Assembly: GCA_002398565.1 (NCBI GenBank)
Contig: DGZP01000053.1
Span: 32,250-52,996 of the forward strand
DNA: 20,747 bases
Reading direction: 5' to 3'
Source: Proteiniphilum sp. UBA4977
GTDB lineage: Bacteria > Bacteroidota > Bacteroidia > Bacteroidales > Dysgonomonadaceae
Shown here: in pieces, positions 8,360 through 16,065 of the stretch
How the letters are laid out: each line of letters starts with the position of its first letter
Position numbering within the stretch: the stretch's first letter is position 1
Program-made: the position numbers and the translations under genes
The notes under the pieces: generated by a model
Told to the model about the DNA's origin: nothing
Seen by the model: the letters and a program-made list of their open reading frames with translations, nothing else
The model's database searches: none

Positions 8360-10495
8360 CTATTTTGTCATGAATCTCCACGTTACTTTGCCGATTGTGT
8401 TGGGCTTGTTTTTTTCTGCTTTGGAGATTTCTCCAATCAGCCCGTTCTTTTTATCGGTTTTCACGGTCAACGTTCGCCAGGAATATGCTCCCTTCTCGTA
8501 ATCAAATGTTTCGCCATCGTCGTCGTAAAGCAAATAGCTGTTTGGTTTTGTTCCATAATGACGGACTTCAAGATCCACTATATCATTCGCTTTGGGCGCA
8601 TGCAGCAGGGGAGCCATCATGGGTATGATCCCGCCATCTTTCACGTATACCGGTATTTTCTCCAACCCGGGTTTCACGGTGATTACTTCACCATTCCCGG
8701 CATATTCTCCCGTATAGAAATCATACCAGTTCCCTTTTGGGAGGATTACCCTGCGTGATTCCTGACCCACGAACATGGGAGCTACCAGGAGGTATTCCCC
8801 GGCCATGTACTGATCTTTTACTTCTCTGTTTACAGCCTCCAGGTAGGGATTATCTTCCAGATTCTGCGATACAATTTCCTCGGTCACCTTCACATTGAAA
8901 CCCGGTTCCAGATTCATTCCCCTGAAAGGGGGTGTTCCTTCGAAATGGTATTTTGCAAACTCGGAGTACCAATAGGGCATCATCTGCATTCGCAGCAGGG
9001 CATATTCTTTTACGCTTTCGCTTACTTCAGGAAACGACCAGGGCTTTGTTCCGCTGGACCAGGCATTGATCATGGCCATGGGTGAAAAAACGACCGACTG
9101 GAATCGTCTTAACCACTCCTCTCCGGTTTTGGAACCCCTTACTTCCGGTGTCCATAACACGCCACTATAACCGCTGTTGATCAGTGCGGTGATAAAGTCT
9201 TCGTGGCTGTAATAATCGTTGTAGATGACATAGGGCATTGAATTCCCGCCAGCATTAGAGGCTCTTACGAGGCCGAATGTCCTTACATTTTGATCTTTAT
9301 ACATGTCGGCAGTGATTTTCTGAACCCATAAACCATAGGTCTGACGCATCTGCTCCGCACTTAACCCGGAAGGAAAGGTGGCGACATCCGGCCACAGATA
9401 GTGATCGTAGCCATCTACTTCATCAATTTTATACCCGCTGACACCGATGGAGAGATGCTCTTTTTTCAGTTTTTCAGTCCATATTTTCTGTGCCCTCTCC
9501 AAGGTAAAGTCGGGTACAATTCCGTTCCAAACTGTGTGAGAGCTACTTAGCGGGGCCATCTCCTTGTAAATACCGGAAGCCGGAGAGATGTAGGGATTGG
9601 TCCATAAATTGATGCGCACACCCTTCTCTTCCATCTCTTTTACAAATCCTGCCGGATCGGGGTACCTTCCTTTGTCCCATTCAAAGGAGCAGGGGTAGGC
9701 TTTGCTCTGCCATCCGGGTTCCAGGCCGATGTAATCCAACGGGAACCCTTTTTCTTCAAACAGTGCCACCTCTTCCTTCACCTGCTCATCGGTATAAAGT
9801 CTTTGCGTACGCTGGGTAAACCCTAATCCCCAGCGCGGAGGTAATGCTCCTCCGCCGCAATACAGATTATACCTGCGGATTGCATCCATCGTGGTAGGGC
9901 CTGCAAACAGGTATATTTCCACGCCCGCGGCAGGGACCAGGATCTCCACAGCATCGGAGTAGGGGCGTGACGACCAGTTTTTATCGGTGTTCCTGTCTTG
10001 TGCCACCGGTGCATTGGGACTATCTTTCCGTACGCCACTTCCTGCGTAAACCGTTAAATAACGGACAGAGTTTATCAATACACCATATCCTTGGCTGGAA
10101 ACGTAGAAAGGAACCGGTGCATGTGTTCGCCCATTATCCTTTCCTCCGTAATGATCCACATGCAGGTTCAGAATTTTTCCCCGTTGATGCACTGTCTGGA
10201 AATTCAACCCAAAGCCATACAGTTGTTCTCCTTTCACCAGGGGGATTCTCAACGATGTCTTACCATCCGATATTGCTCCCACGACTTCATTCCCAAGAGC
10301 GGGAAAGTCTGCGGCAGGCATTTTTTTCAACGCCCCGGACTGAGGTGAAACATCTGCAACACTCAGTAATGAATATGCTTCGGGTGTTCCGACAATCCCT
10401 TTCCAGACACCCGGCTCAACCTGTTGCCAGTTTATTTGCGCTGAAAGGAACAGTGCGACAAAAAATAACGAAGTACTTAAAAATATTTTTCTCAT
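8360..10495 (-). CDS. GH31 alpha-glycosidase (alpha-galactosidase or alpha-xylosidase type), secreted
   Basis: A GH31 enzyme of 711 aa with a signal peptide (1-19, LFLSA/QIN). It has an N-terminal beta-sandwich (about 20-215; LYGFGLNFQ at 92-100 is the usual galactose-mutarotase-like strand), the barrel from RWGLGFTQR (221-229), IGLEPGWQSKAYP (256-268) and RINLWTNPYISP (294-305). The likely nucleophile is D358 in GYKIDEVDG, and the likely acid/base is D427 in YNDYYSHED. C-terminal beta domains follow after about 560. The nucleophile strand differs from the GIWNDMNE type of alpha-glucosidases. It fits Bacteroidota GH31 clades that include characterised alpha-galactosidases (for example from Pedobacter saltans) as well as alpha-xylosidases, so specificity is open. 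Next to GH36 and two fucosidase genes, an alpha-galactosidase that acts on a differently linked or fucose-neighboured galactose is a reasonable guess. The gene starts 29 nt after the PF05426-type gene. Confidence 0.9.
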   Translation of the reverse strand: MRKIFLSTSLFFVALFLSAQINWQQVEPGVWKGIVGTPEAYSLLSVADVSPQSGALKKMPAADFPALGNEVVGAISDGKTSLRIPLVKGEQLYGFGLNFQTVHQRGKILNLHVDHYGGKDNGRTHAPVPFYVSSQGYGVLINSVRYLTVYAGSGVRKDSPNAPVAQDRNTDKNWSSRPYSDAVEILVPAAGVEIYLFAGPTTMDAIRRYNLYCGGGALPPRWGLGFTQRTQRLYTDEQVKEEVALFEEKGFPLDYIGLEPGWQSKAYPCSFEWDKGRYPDPAGFVKEMEEKGVRINLWTNPYISPASGIYKEMAPLSSSHTVWNGIVPDFTLERAQKIWTEKLKKEHLSIGVSGYKIDEVDGYDHYLWPDVATFPSGLSAEQMRQTYGLWVQKITADMYKDQNVRTFGLVRASNAGGNSMPYVIYNDYYSHEDFITALINSGYSGVLWTPEVRGSKTGEEWLRRFQSVVFSPMAMINAWSSGTKPWSFPEVSESVKEYALLRMQMMPYWYSEFAKYHFEGTPPFRGMNLEPGFNVKVTEEIVSQNLEDNPYLEAVNREVKDQYMAGEYLLVAPMFVGQESRRVILPKGNWYDFYTGEYAGNGEVITVKPGLEKIPVYVKDGGIIPMMAPLLHAPKANDIVDLEVRHYGTKPNSYLLYDDDGETFDYEKGAYSWRTLTVKTDKKNGLIGEISKAEKNKPNTIGKVTWRFMTK

Positions 10496-10524
10496 GTGTT
10501 TATATGTTGATTATAATGTGAGTA

Positions 10525-11694
10525 TTAAAGCCATATGATTGGATTTCGTATCGGCAGGTTGCGGATTACCTCGTCGTTTACCGGGAAATGGTCGAGTGTT
10601 TTCCATACCTCAAGATATGTTTTATTCTTTAATCCGACTGCTCCAAAGACCAGAAAGGGCTGTGCGACAGGCCACTCGTCCCAATACATTACATCGGGTT
10701 GATACTTCCACGAAGATTTGTCGGTGACAAATGGCAACATAAAATCAATTCCTTTCTGCATATTTTTTCCGTCCGGTGTGGTATATGTCCACAGGTTATC
10801 CTCTTCTGTCGATAGTATCCGACATACTGTAGCCATTGCATCGAGATTGAAGAGCGAATATCCATAGGGTTTGGTCCTGCGCAATTCGCGTGGGAAACTT
10901 CCGTCTGCAGCCATCTGATCCGGCAGAAGAACGGTCTTGTACCGGTCCGAACAAAATTGCAACAGATCGTTGTTGCCGGTATATTTTGCAAAGATGGCAG
11001 CCTGCATCACCCAGCATGTGCCGTGGTTATTTTGAGCATTCATCTCGGCGATTCCATTTGGATGCGTTGTTAGCCACGTCAGGTATTCCGAAAACCATTG
11101 TTTGGTTCCTTCCATATCCTCCCCGGACAATAACCCGTGCTTCTCCATTTGAATTAACGACTGCACCACCTCAATCAGGTGAATGGTGTCAATGATTCCA
11201 ATTCCACGTCCCGTGGTGATGCCCATGATTGCCTGTGCATAGAGCAGGTTCGGATTCATCTTTGTCTCTTCGTTGATAAACCACGCCCGGATATGTACCA
11301 GCGCGGCATCAATGTATTTCCGGTCTTTTGTCAGCAGATAGGCCGACGTAAGGTTGCCGACCAGTGTACTGAAGCGGATCATCGCATGCCGGTGTGCAAC
11401 GAAATTATCGGGATTTGTTTGTCCGTCGCGTTGTACGTAGGGACCCTCCGGATTGAGTGAGTCCGGCCACCAGTAATCGCCTTCCGAAAAGAAATCATGT
11501 ACTCCCCCGGCGCTTCTCTCGCTCCGATAAGCGGTCACGGTGAGGGGTTGTTCGTTCAGATTATTTTCCGCTCGTTTCAGTATCTCATCTTTTAATTGAC
11601 CCTGTATAATCTTTGTCACCGGATCTCCCGTGGAACAAGACTCCAGGAAAAGGAGCGTGCCAGTCAGGACCAATAATGTAAAAAAAGTTCTCAT
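10525..11694 (-). CDS. Alginate-lyase-superfamily (PF05426, PL38-like) polysaccharide lyase, lipoprotein
   Basis: A 389-aa lipoprotein (signal 1-19, lipobox LESC with Cys20). The body is an (alpha/alpha)-toroid of the PF05426 alginate-lyase family. DYWWPDSLNPEGPYVQRDG (73-91) and NPDNF (94-98) are its hallmark opening. NNHGTCW (222-228) matches the Asn-His pair that neutralises and abstracts in PL5-type lyases. RELRRTKPYGYSLFNLDA (269-286) carries the Arg and Tyr of the catalytic Tyr segment. The length and the NNHGTC form point to the PL38-like branch, whose characterised members act on alginate or glucuronan; this placement is from memory, not a search. By beta-elimination it would leave 4,5-unsaturated uronyl ends, which the GH105 product of this run could remove. 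It lies after the 108-nt gap, the largest here, and 29 nt before GH31. An outer-membrane position is likely from the lipid anchor. Confidence 0.85.
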   Translation of the reverse strand: MRTFFTLLVLTGTLLFLESCSTGDPVTKIIQGQLKDEILKRAENNLNEQPLTVTAYRSERSAGGVHDFFSEGDYWWPDSLNPEGPYVQRDGQTNPDNFVAHRHAMIRFSTLVGNLTSAYLLTKDRKYIDAALVHIRAWFINEETKMNPNLLYAQAIMGITTGRGIGIIDTIHLIEVVQSLIQMEKHGLLSGEDMEGTKQWFSEYLTWLTTHPNGIAEMNAQNNHGTCWVMQAAIFAKYTGNNDLLQFCSDRYKTVLLPDQMAADGSFPRELRRTKPYGYSLFNLDAMATVCRILSTEEDNLWTYTTPDGKNMQKGIDFMLPFVTDKSSWKYQPDVMYWDEWPVAQPFLVFGAVGLKNKTYLEVWKTLDHFPVNDEVIRNLPIRNPIIWL

Positions 11695-11704
11695 TGTTAA
11701 TATA

Positions 11705-11788
11705 TTAATTTGTTTTTTTATGTTTGCTCAAACGAGATAATTCAGCCAACTCTGACTTCTTCTCCTGTTGCATAACGAAAATAATCAT
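11705..11788 (-). CDS. Possible 27-aa small ORF filling the largest intergenic gap
   Basis: The 108-nt gap between the GH28 and PF05426-type genes contains an ATG-started frame of 27 codons ending in TAA. It begins 14 nt after the GH28 stop and ends 10 nt before the PF05426-type start, spacings like those elsewhere in the run. The peptide begins MIIFVMQQEKK and is Lys-rich, with a heptad-like Leu pattern (L.EL.RL). A second ATG lies at codon 6 (11773). There is no recognisable ribosome binding site, signal peptide or known family. A frame of this length can occur by chance in 108 nt, so this is only a candidate. Against it, nothing similar is seen in the other gaps. Confidence 0.15.
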   Translation of the reverse strand: MIIFVMQQEKKSELAELSRLSKHKKTN

Positions 11789-11802
11789 TCTTTGTCAGTA
11801 GA

Positions 11803-13176
11803 TTATCTGTATATTTCCACTTTCTCCGCATCATCAAAGATAAACTCCGGTCGAGAATCGGGATTTTTCAAATGGAACGTGACGTTTCTAAGCACCAAGT
11901 TCTTTACATGACGTGCCCATACGCCGTAGGCAGGAATATAGGGACCAAATGTTTTCACCTCCGGATATTCTGAAATCGCTTCCTGCACAACGCGTTTCGC
12001 ATGCTCTTCGGTACCTGTGCCCAATAAGGTGATCTCAATATTTTCCAATGTCAGGTCGGTAATGTAATGGCCCGGGATACCGGTGATCAGTATTCCGGTA
12101 GGAGGATTTAATTGTGAATTATCGTCTGCAACCGCTTTTACATTTCTGACCTGTACGCGTTCGAACAAGCCGACGGGTTGTTGTAGATCCTCATTTTTTC
12201 TGAAAACATTCAGCCGGGCTCCAAGTCGGAACATCATGGGGGTGCGTACATTCTCCATGGTGATGTTTTCAATGGTGACGTCCCTCAGCTTCGCGCCGTC
12301 GACCGTGAAAAGCTTGATTCCACCGTTTCGGGTGTCGTAGATATGACAATTGCTAATCTTTATATTTTCAAAACCGGACATCGATTCGGTGCCCATCTTG
12401 ATCCCCGCCTGATTGCTTTTTAAGCGCATCTTGTCGACAACAATGTTTTTACAGGGCATTTTTGACGATGTGGATTTGAAACAAAGCGCATCGTCACCGC
12501 TCACGATATCGCAATTTGAAATGGTGACCTCCTGACAGCCGTCGATATTGATTCCATCGTTATGGGCTACGCCCACACTTTGTATTTTGACGTTGTCAAT
12601 TGCAATGTTTTTGCTCTGGAAATAGTGAGATGTCCATGCCCCGGCATACTTGAGGGTAATGTCCTTTATGTTCACTCCGTCGCAACGGACAATGCGCAGT
12701 AAAAATGGTCTTAGGCCCCATCGCTGTCCTTCGGGCCTTGTATCCGTTTCAATATGTCTTGCTTTCAGGGCGGATCCTTGTCCGTCGATCACCCCTTCTC
12801 CTTCGAGTCCGACGTTCTTTGCGTCGATGGCAACGATGAAAGCTGAGCCGACTTCAATACCCAACCCCTCGGTAAACGGGTCCGGGTTTTTATAGGCGTT
12901 TATATCCGTCGTTCCCAGTAGGAGCGCATCTTTTTGAACGGAAAGTGTCACGTTGTCTTTCAGTACGATGGTTGCGCAAAGATAGGTTCCCGGGGGAACA
13001 GTAACTTTTCCTCCGCCACTTTCGGAGCATCTGTCTATTGCCTTTTGAATAGCAGGGGAATCCATTGTTTTCCCATTTCCCCTGGCACCAAAGTGCTTCA
13101 CGTTAAAATCTTTTCCTATAGCCAATCCACTACAGAAAACAAATAAGATTGAAATAATTAAAATTTTTTCTTTCAT
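11803..13176 (-). CDS. Divergent GH28 (polygalacturonase-fold) protein, secreted
   Basis: A secreted right-handed beta-helix protein of 457 aa from the GH28 pectinase group. Numbers count from the chosen start. The signal peptide (1-21) is followed by FNVKHFGARGNGKTMDSPAI (24-43), the standard GH28 opening. Of the canonical motifs, the Asp of NTD is kept (HNDGIN, D207) and the Asp pair is kept (SGDDALCFKS, D228/D229). The GHG motif is replaced by QAG in NQAGIKMG (255-262), and RIK is reduced to GGIK (285-288). The catalytic aspartates therefore survive but the usual His does not. It may hydrolyse galacturonan or rhamnogalacturonan-like linkages, or a different uronide. The frame is open to 13212, but the ATG at 13176 directly precedes the hydrophobic leader KEKILIISILFVFCSG and lies 7 nt after the PL6 stop, so I prefer it. 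Confidence 0.88.
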   Translation of the reverse strand: MKEKILIISILFVFCSGLAIGKDFNVKHFGARGNGKTMDSPAIQKAIDRCSESGGGKVTVPPGTYLCATIVLKDNVTLSVQKDALLLGTTDINAYKNPDPFTEGLGIEVGSAFIVAIDAKNVGLEGEGVIDGQGSALKARHIETDTRPEGQRWGLRPFLLRIVRCDGVNIKDITLKYAGAWTSHYFQSKNIAIDNVKIQSVGVAHNDGINIDGCQEVTISNCDIVSGDDALCFKSTSSKMPCKNIVVDKMRLKSNQAGIKMGTESMSGFENIKISNCHIYDTRNGGIKLFTVDGAKLRDVTIENITMENVRTPMMFRLGARLNVFRKNEDLQQPVGLFERVQVRNVKAVADDNSQLNPPTGILITGIPGHYITDLTLENIEITLLGTGTEEHAKRVVQEAISEYPEVKTFGPYIPAYGVWARHVKNLVLRNVTFHLKNPDSRPEFIFDDAEKVEIYR

Positions 13177-13183
13177 GCGATTT

Positions 13184-14530
13184 TTATTTTTTGTGCCACC
13201 ATGCCGGGCCATACTTGCTTTTATCGAGGAGAGCTTCGTTGGGTATCGTTCCCGCGGATTGAGATACCGGGACAGTCAAACCCTCTTTTTTTACAAGTGT
13301 AACCTCACCTTGGGACATATTGTTACCTTCCATTCTTCCATTTCTGTTAATCATGAGGTTGTTTTCCAGTAAGATACCGTCTGTGTTGTCGTAAGCCTGG
13401 ATTAAACTCTCTTCGTTTGTGCAATACACAAGGTTATTTGCAATAACTGTATTCAGTGGACGCATGTTGCGGTTGGGACCGTTTCCGTGTCCGAACTGAA
13501 AGGGAATCGAACAGTCGTAAAAGGTGTTGTTGAAGATCACCGCATTTTTCACCTGATCGTACTCCTTTGGTTGCGCGTTGGGGATGCCGTTTACCAAAAC
13601 CAGGGCACTGCTGACCCCCTTTCCCCATAATCCGGAAAAGAAGTTATTGAACACTTTCTGGTTCTCGTTGATCACGCGTACACCTCCCGTTCCATCGACG
13701 CCATTTCCCAGGAAAATGTTCCCATAGACGATGTTCCGGTGTCCATGCCTTAGCGTGAGCATCCCCTTGCATTCTTTAAATACATTGTTGATAATCATGT
13801 TTTCACACGATTTGACCGATATGATTTCCAATTCCCCGTCGCACTGTTCAAAGAAATTTTCCTCCACTTTTGTCCATCCGTTCAGGTGGGAAGTCTGGGA
13901 AAGCCCTATCTGAATAGTTTCTCCGCCGTTCTCGCCCAGCGGTTCCCTTTTACCAAAATAGTTGCGATAGATATGATGATTGGTTTCTGTACTTGTCAAC
14001 GAATCCAGTCTCACCGTGAGCGTCATCCCTTTGTTGGTCTTTCCCGTAAGGGAGCAATATTCAACCCTGTTGCTTTTACCGTTTATTTGTATCCAAAAGT
14101 CGTTTTTGCTTTTATCCGGGTTACTGAAGTCTTCTATTACACAATTTGAAATAATGCAGTGATTTGCCACTTCGTTTTTGTTCCTGAATTCAATCACACT
14201 ACCTGAAGGGGTGTAGCCATTTCTGAAAATTAGCCCCACCACACGAAGATATTCTCCGCTCAATTTCAGATTTGACTTCCCTTCGATGCTGACTTTTCCG
14301 GGAGTCCCCGCTCTTAACGTAATGGGAGCCTCCGGTGACCCTTTGCCAAAGAACTGAAACTCCGCATCTCTCCAGATGCCGTTTTTTAAGACAACCTCAT
14401 CTCCCGGGGCCAGAGTGGGTACTGCTTTGTTAAATTCTTCCAGGGTTGCCACAGGATATACTTTCGCCTGTACAAATTGCAAGGATCCAATAAATATTAA
14501 GCCGATGGCAATCCAATATTGTATTTTCAT
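13184..14530 (-). CDS. PL6 polysaccharide lyase (alginate lyase / chondroitinase-B family), secreted
   Basis: A 448-aa PL6 beta-helix lyase with a signal peptide (1-22, FVQA/KVYP). The N-terminal YPVATLEEFNKAVPTLAPGD (25-44), FGKGSPEAPITLRA (61-74) and the coil NHCIISNCVIEDF (123-135) are typical. The active site is complete: calcium ligands N201 (GENGGET), E233 and E235 (GELEII), Bronsted base K240 (SVKSCEN) and acid R261 (TLRHGHRN). The spacing (N to K 39, E to K 5, K to R 21) equals that recalled for the characterised PL6 enzyme AlyGC (N181, E213, E215, K220, R241). Products would carry an unsaturated non-reducing uronyl end. PL6 includes alginate and dermatan sulfate lyases, and which uronide is cut here is not readable. 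The gene lies 26 nt after DUF362 and 7 nt before GH28. Confidence 0.94.
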   Translation of the reverse strand: MKIQYWIAIGLIFIGSLQFVQAKVYPVATLEEFNKAVPTLAPGDEVVLKNGIWRDAEFQFFGKGSPEAPITLRAGTPGKVSIEGKSNLKLSGEYLRVVGLIFRNGYTPSGSVIEFRNKNEVANHCIISNCVIEDFSNPDKSKNDFWIQINGKSNRVEYCSLTGKTNKGMTLTVRLDSLTSTETNHHIYRNYFGKREPLGENGGETIQIGLSQTSHLNGWTKVEENFFEQCDGELEIISVKSCENMIINNVFKECKGMLTLRHGHRNIVYGNIFLGNGVDGTGGVRVINENQKVFNNFFSGLWGKGVSSALVLVNGIPNAQPKEYDQVKNAVIFNNTFYDCSIPFQFGHGNGPNRNMRPLNTVIANNLVYCTNEESLIQAYDNTDGILLENNLMINRNGRMEGNNMSQGEVTLVKKEGLTVPVSQSAGTIPNEALLDKSKYGPAWWHKK

Positions 14531-14556
14531 AATCTTGTCTCTGTGTGAATGTTTCT

Positions 14557-16023
14557 TTAAATTATTTTTTTATATATCAACTCGATGCCTTTCCCGTTTT
14601 TGGGGTCGAGATTACGTGAATAACGACGGGATTCGTCACTATCCCAGTGTTCGTGTACCCCAAGGCTGGATACTTGCTTCCCTTCCTGCATGTATTTTGT
14701 ACCCGAAGGCGGGTTTTCCGCTTCCGCCATTTCGTGAAGGTAGTCGTCGGCATTTTCCCGGATCAGCATCCACGGACGGTTCTGGTTATCCACATCGATG
14801 TTATTCCTGGTCTGCGAATAGAGGATGTCCAATCCCACGGAGTCGAGTGCCACACCATCCATTGAGGCTAAGATAGACGATGGCCATTCTGGATTGGCGT
14901 ATGGGTAAATTTGATTGAAAAACGGTGCATTCGGAAAATGCATGGCGTACGAAGAGTGTTTTCGGGCGCAATAGAGCCCGTCTAACATATAAAGTATGGT
15001 TTTCCTGCCAAGGGCAGGTGATGCTGCAAGGTCAACCAGTGGTGAATAGGTCTTGGGTTTGGCTTCGCGGTTGGTATTCATTACCCCGTGCAACTCTGAA
15101 GGGCCAAGTATCGAGCCGAAATGATTCTTGCCGGTCATGGTGACTGCTGTTTGTCCTTCATCACCCTTTTCCATATTTGAGTAGGGATAGGAGTGGCATT
15201 TTAGCATGGCAAGATTAATGATGTACGTTGCTTCCAGCACTTGTTTGGGTATCCGGGAAGCCTTTTCGTAATCAACACCGTTAGAATATTGTATCGCTTT
15301 TACCCAATGGGGCATTTCAAAACGGCTATGGTCGACGTACACCGGGTGTTTCTGGTCGTCGGTGAACTCTTTCTCCTGCATGAAACGTACATCCTTGAAA
15401 TCGTTCCATACCTTCCGTGTCAAGGCATTATAAACATATCGTTTCCCGTCGTACACCAATATCCGGTTTTCCGGCACGCCGGCGTATTTAACCAGCTGCT
15501 CTATCACAGCGTATACTGTTTGTGGGGCCACATCGGTGTAATTGTTGGTGCGTTCGGGACGGTTTGTGGAGTTCATATTGATTTTTACCGCCACGATCTC
15601 ATCTTCTTGATAACCCCGTTTCAGGTGTCTGACGGATTGATTGTGATGTTCAAAAATAGCTTTCCATGCCTGATCGAATTCTTTCTTGCCGCTTAACTTC
15701 GTGATGACGTCGCCCACCATGGTTGTCACGCGTTGTTGATCCGTATTTTCGTCGAGCCACCACGGACTCTCCATCGACTGCCAATTACCATCCCAATGTG
15801 CAGCTCCGGGAGCATGTGCCCAGACTACCCGACCTGGGTAGATACCTTGCGCCAGGCCAATGGGCTGATTGATTGCATCCGGCTTCCAGTTATACGCTGT
15901 TGCAGGTTGGGTTGATGCCTGCTGCATGGCGAATGCGCCGGTTGCCGACAGGATCCTCGAAGGCACAGCCGATGCCAAAATTCCCATGCCCGTTTTCTTT
16001 ATAAAGTCTCTCCTGTTTGTCAT
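14557..16023 (-). CDS. DUF362 domain protein with Tat-like signal
   Basis: A 488-aa protein whose N-terminus, NRRDFIKKTG (3-12) followed by a short hydrophobic stretch and an Ala-rich cleavage region, is a twin-arginine (Tat) signal, suggesting export in folded form. The body fits DUF362 (PF04015): EIVAVKINMN (142-151), TVYAVIEQLVKYAGVPENRILVYDG (169-193), INLAMLKCHSYP (269-280), TMTGKNHFGSI (295-305) and a C-terminal YLHEMAEAENPPSG (428-441). Many DUF362 proteins carry ferredoxin-like iron-sulfur modules. This one has only two cysteines (C276, C352), so no 4Fe-4S cluster is likely. Its biochemical role is unknown. Its placement 42 nt after the 953-aa beta-helix gene and 26 nt before PL6, inside a CAZyme run, suggests a part in handling the same glycan, but I cannot name a reaction. 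Confidence 0.82.
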   Translation of the reverse strand: MTNRRDFIKKTGMGILASAVPSRILSATGAFAMQQASTQPATAYNWKPDAINQPIGLAQGIYPGRVVWAHAPGAAHWDGNWQSMESPWWLDENTDQQRVTTMVGDVITKLSGKKEFDQAWKAIFEHHNQSVRHLKRGYQEDEIVAVKINMNSTNRPERTNNYTDVAPQTVYAVIEQLVKYAGVPENRILVYDGKRYVYNALTRKVWNDFKDVRFMQEKEFTDDQKHPVYVDHSRFEMPHWVKAIQYSNGVDYEKASRIPKQVLEATYIINLAMLKCHSYPYSNMEKGDEGQTAVTMTGKNHFGSILGPSELHGVMNTNREAKPKTYSPLVDLAASPALGRKTILYMLDGLYCARKHSSYAMHFPNAPFFNQIYPYANPEWPSSILASMDGVALDSVGLDILYSQTRNNIDVDNQNRPWMLIRENADDYLHEMAEAENPPSGTKYMQEGKQVSSLGVHEHWDSDESRRYSRNLDPKNGKGIELIYKKII

Positions 16024-16065
16024 AGGTGTATTTTATTTTCTTTCAACTCTGAACCAATATGTATA

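Noticed and set aside
9967..10521. 184-codon open frame on the plus strand
   Set aside because: It lies antisense inside the GH31 gene, has no recognisable domain or leader, and its composition follows the opposite coding strand.
11695..11802. Internal promoter in the 108-nt gap
   Set aside because: No matched Bacteroidota -33 TTTG / -7 TAnnTTTG pair was found on the minus strand; the best -7 candidate has a mismatch and no partner.
10525..14530. A classical alginate-utilisation locus
   Set aside because: Although PL6 and a PF05426-type lyase are present, there is no PL7, PL17 or KDG-pathway gene, and most neighbours act on fucose or galactose.
14376..14876. 166-codon open frame on the plus strand spanning the PL6/DUF362 junction
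   Set aside because: Both overlapped minus-strand genes have clear family motifs; the plus-strand translation is Pro/Ser/Arg/Cys-rich and matches nothing.
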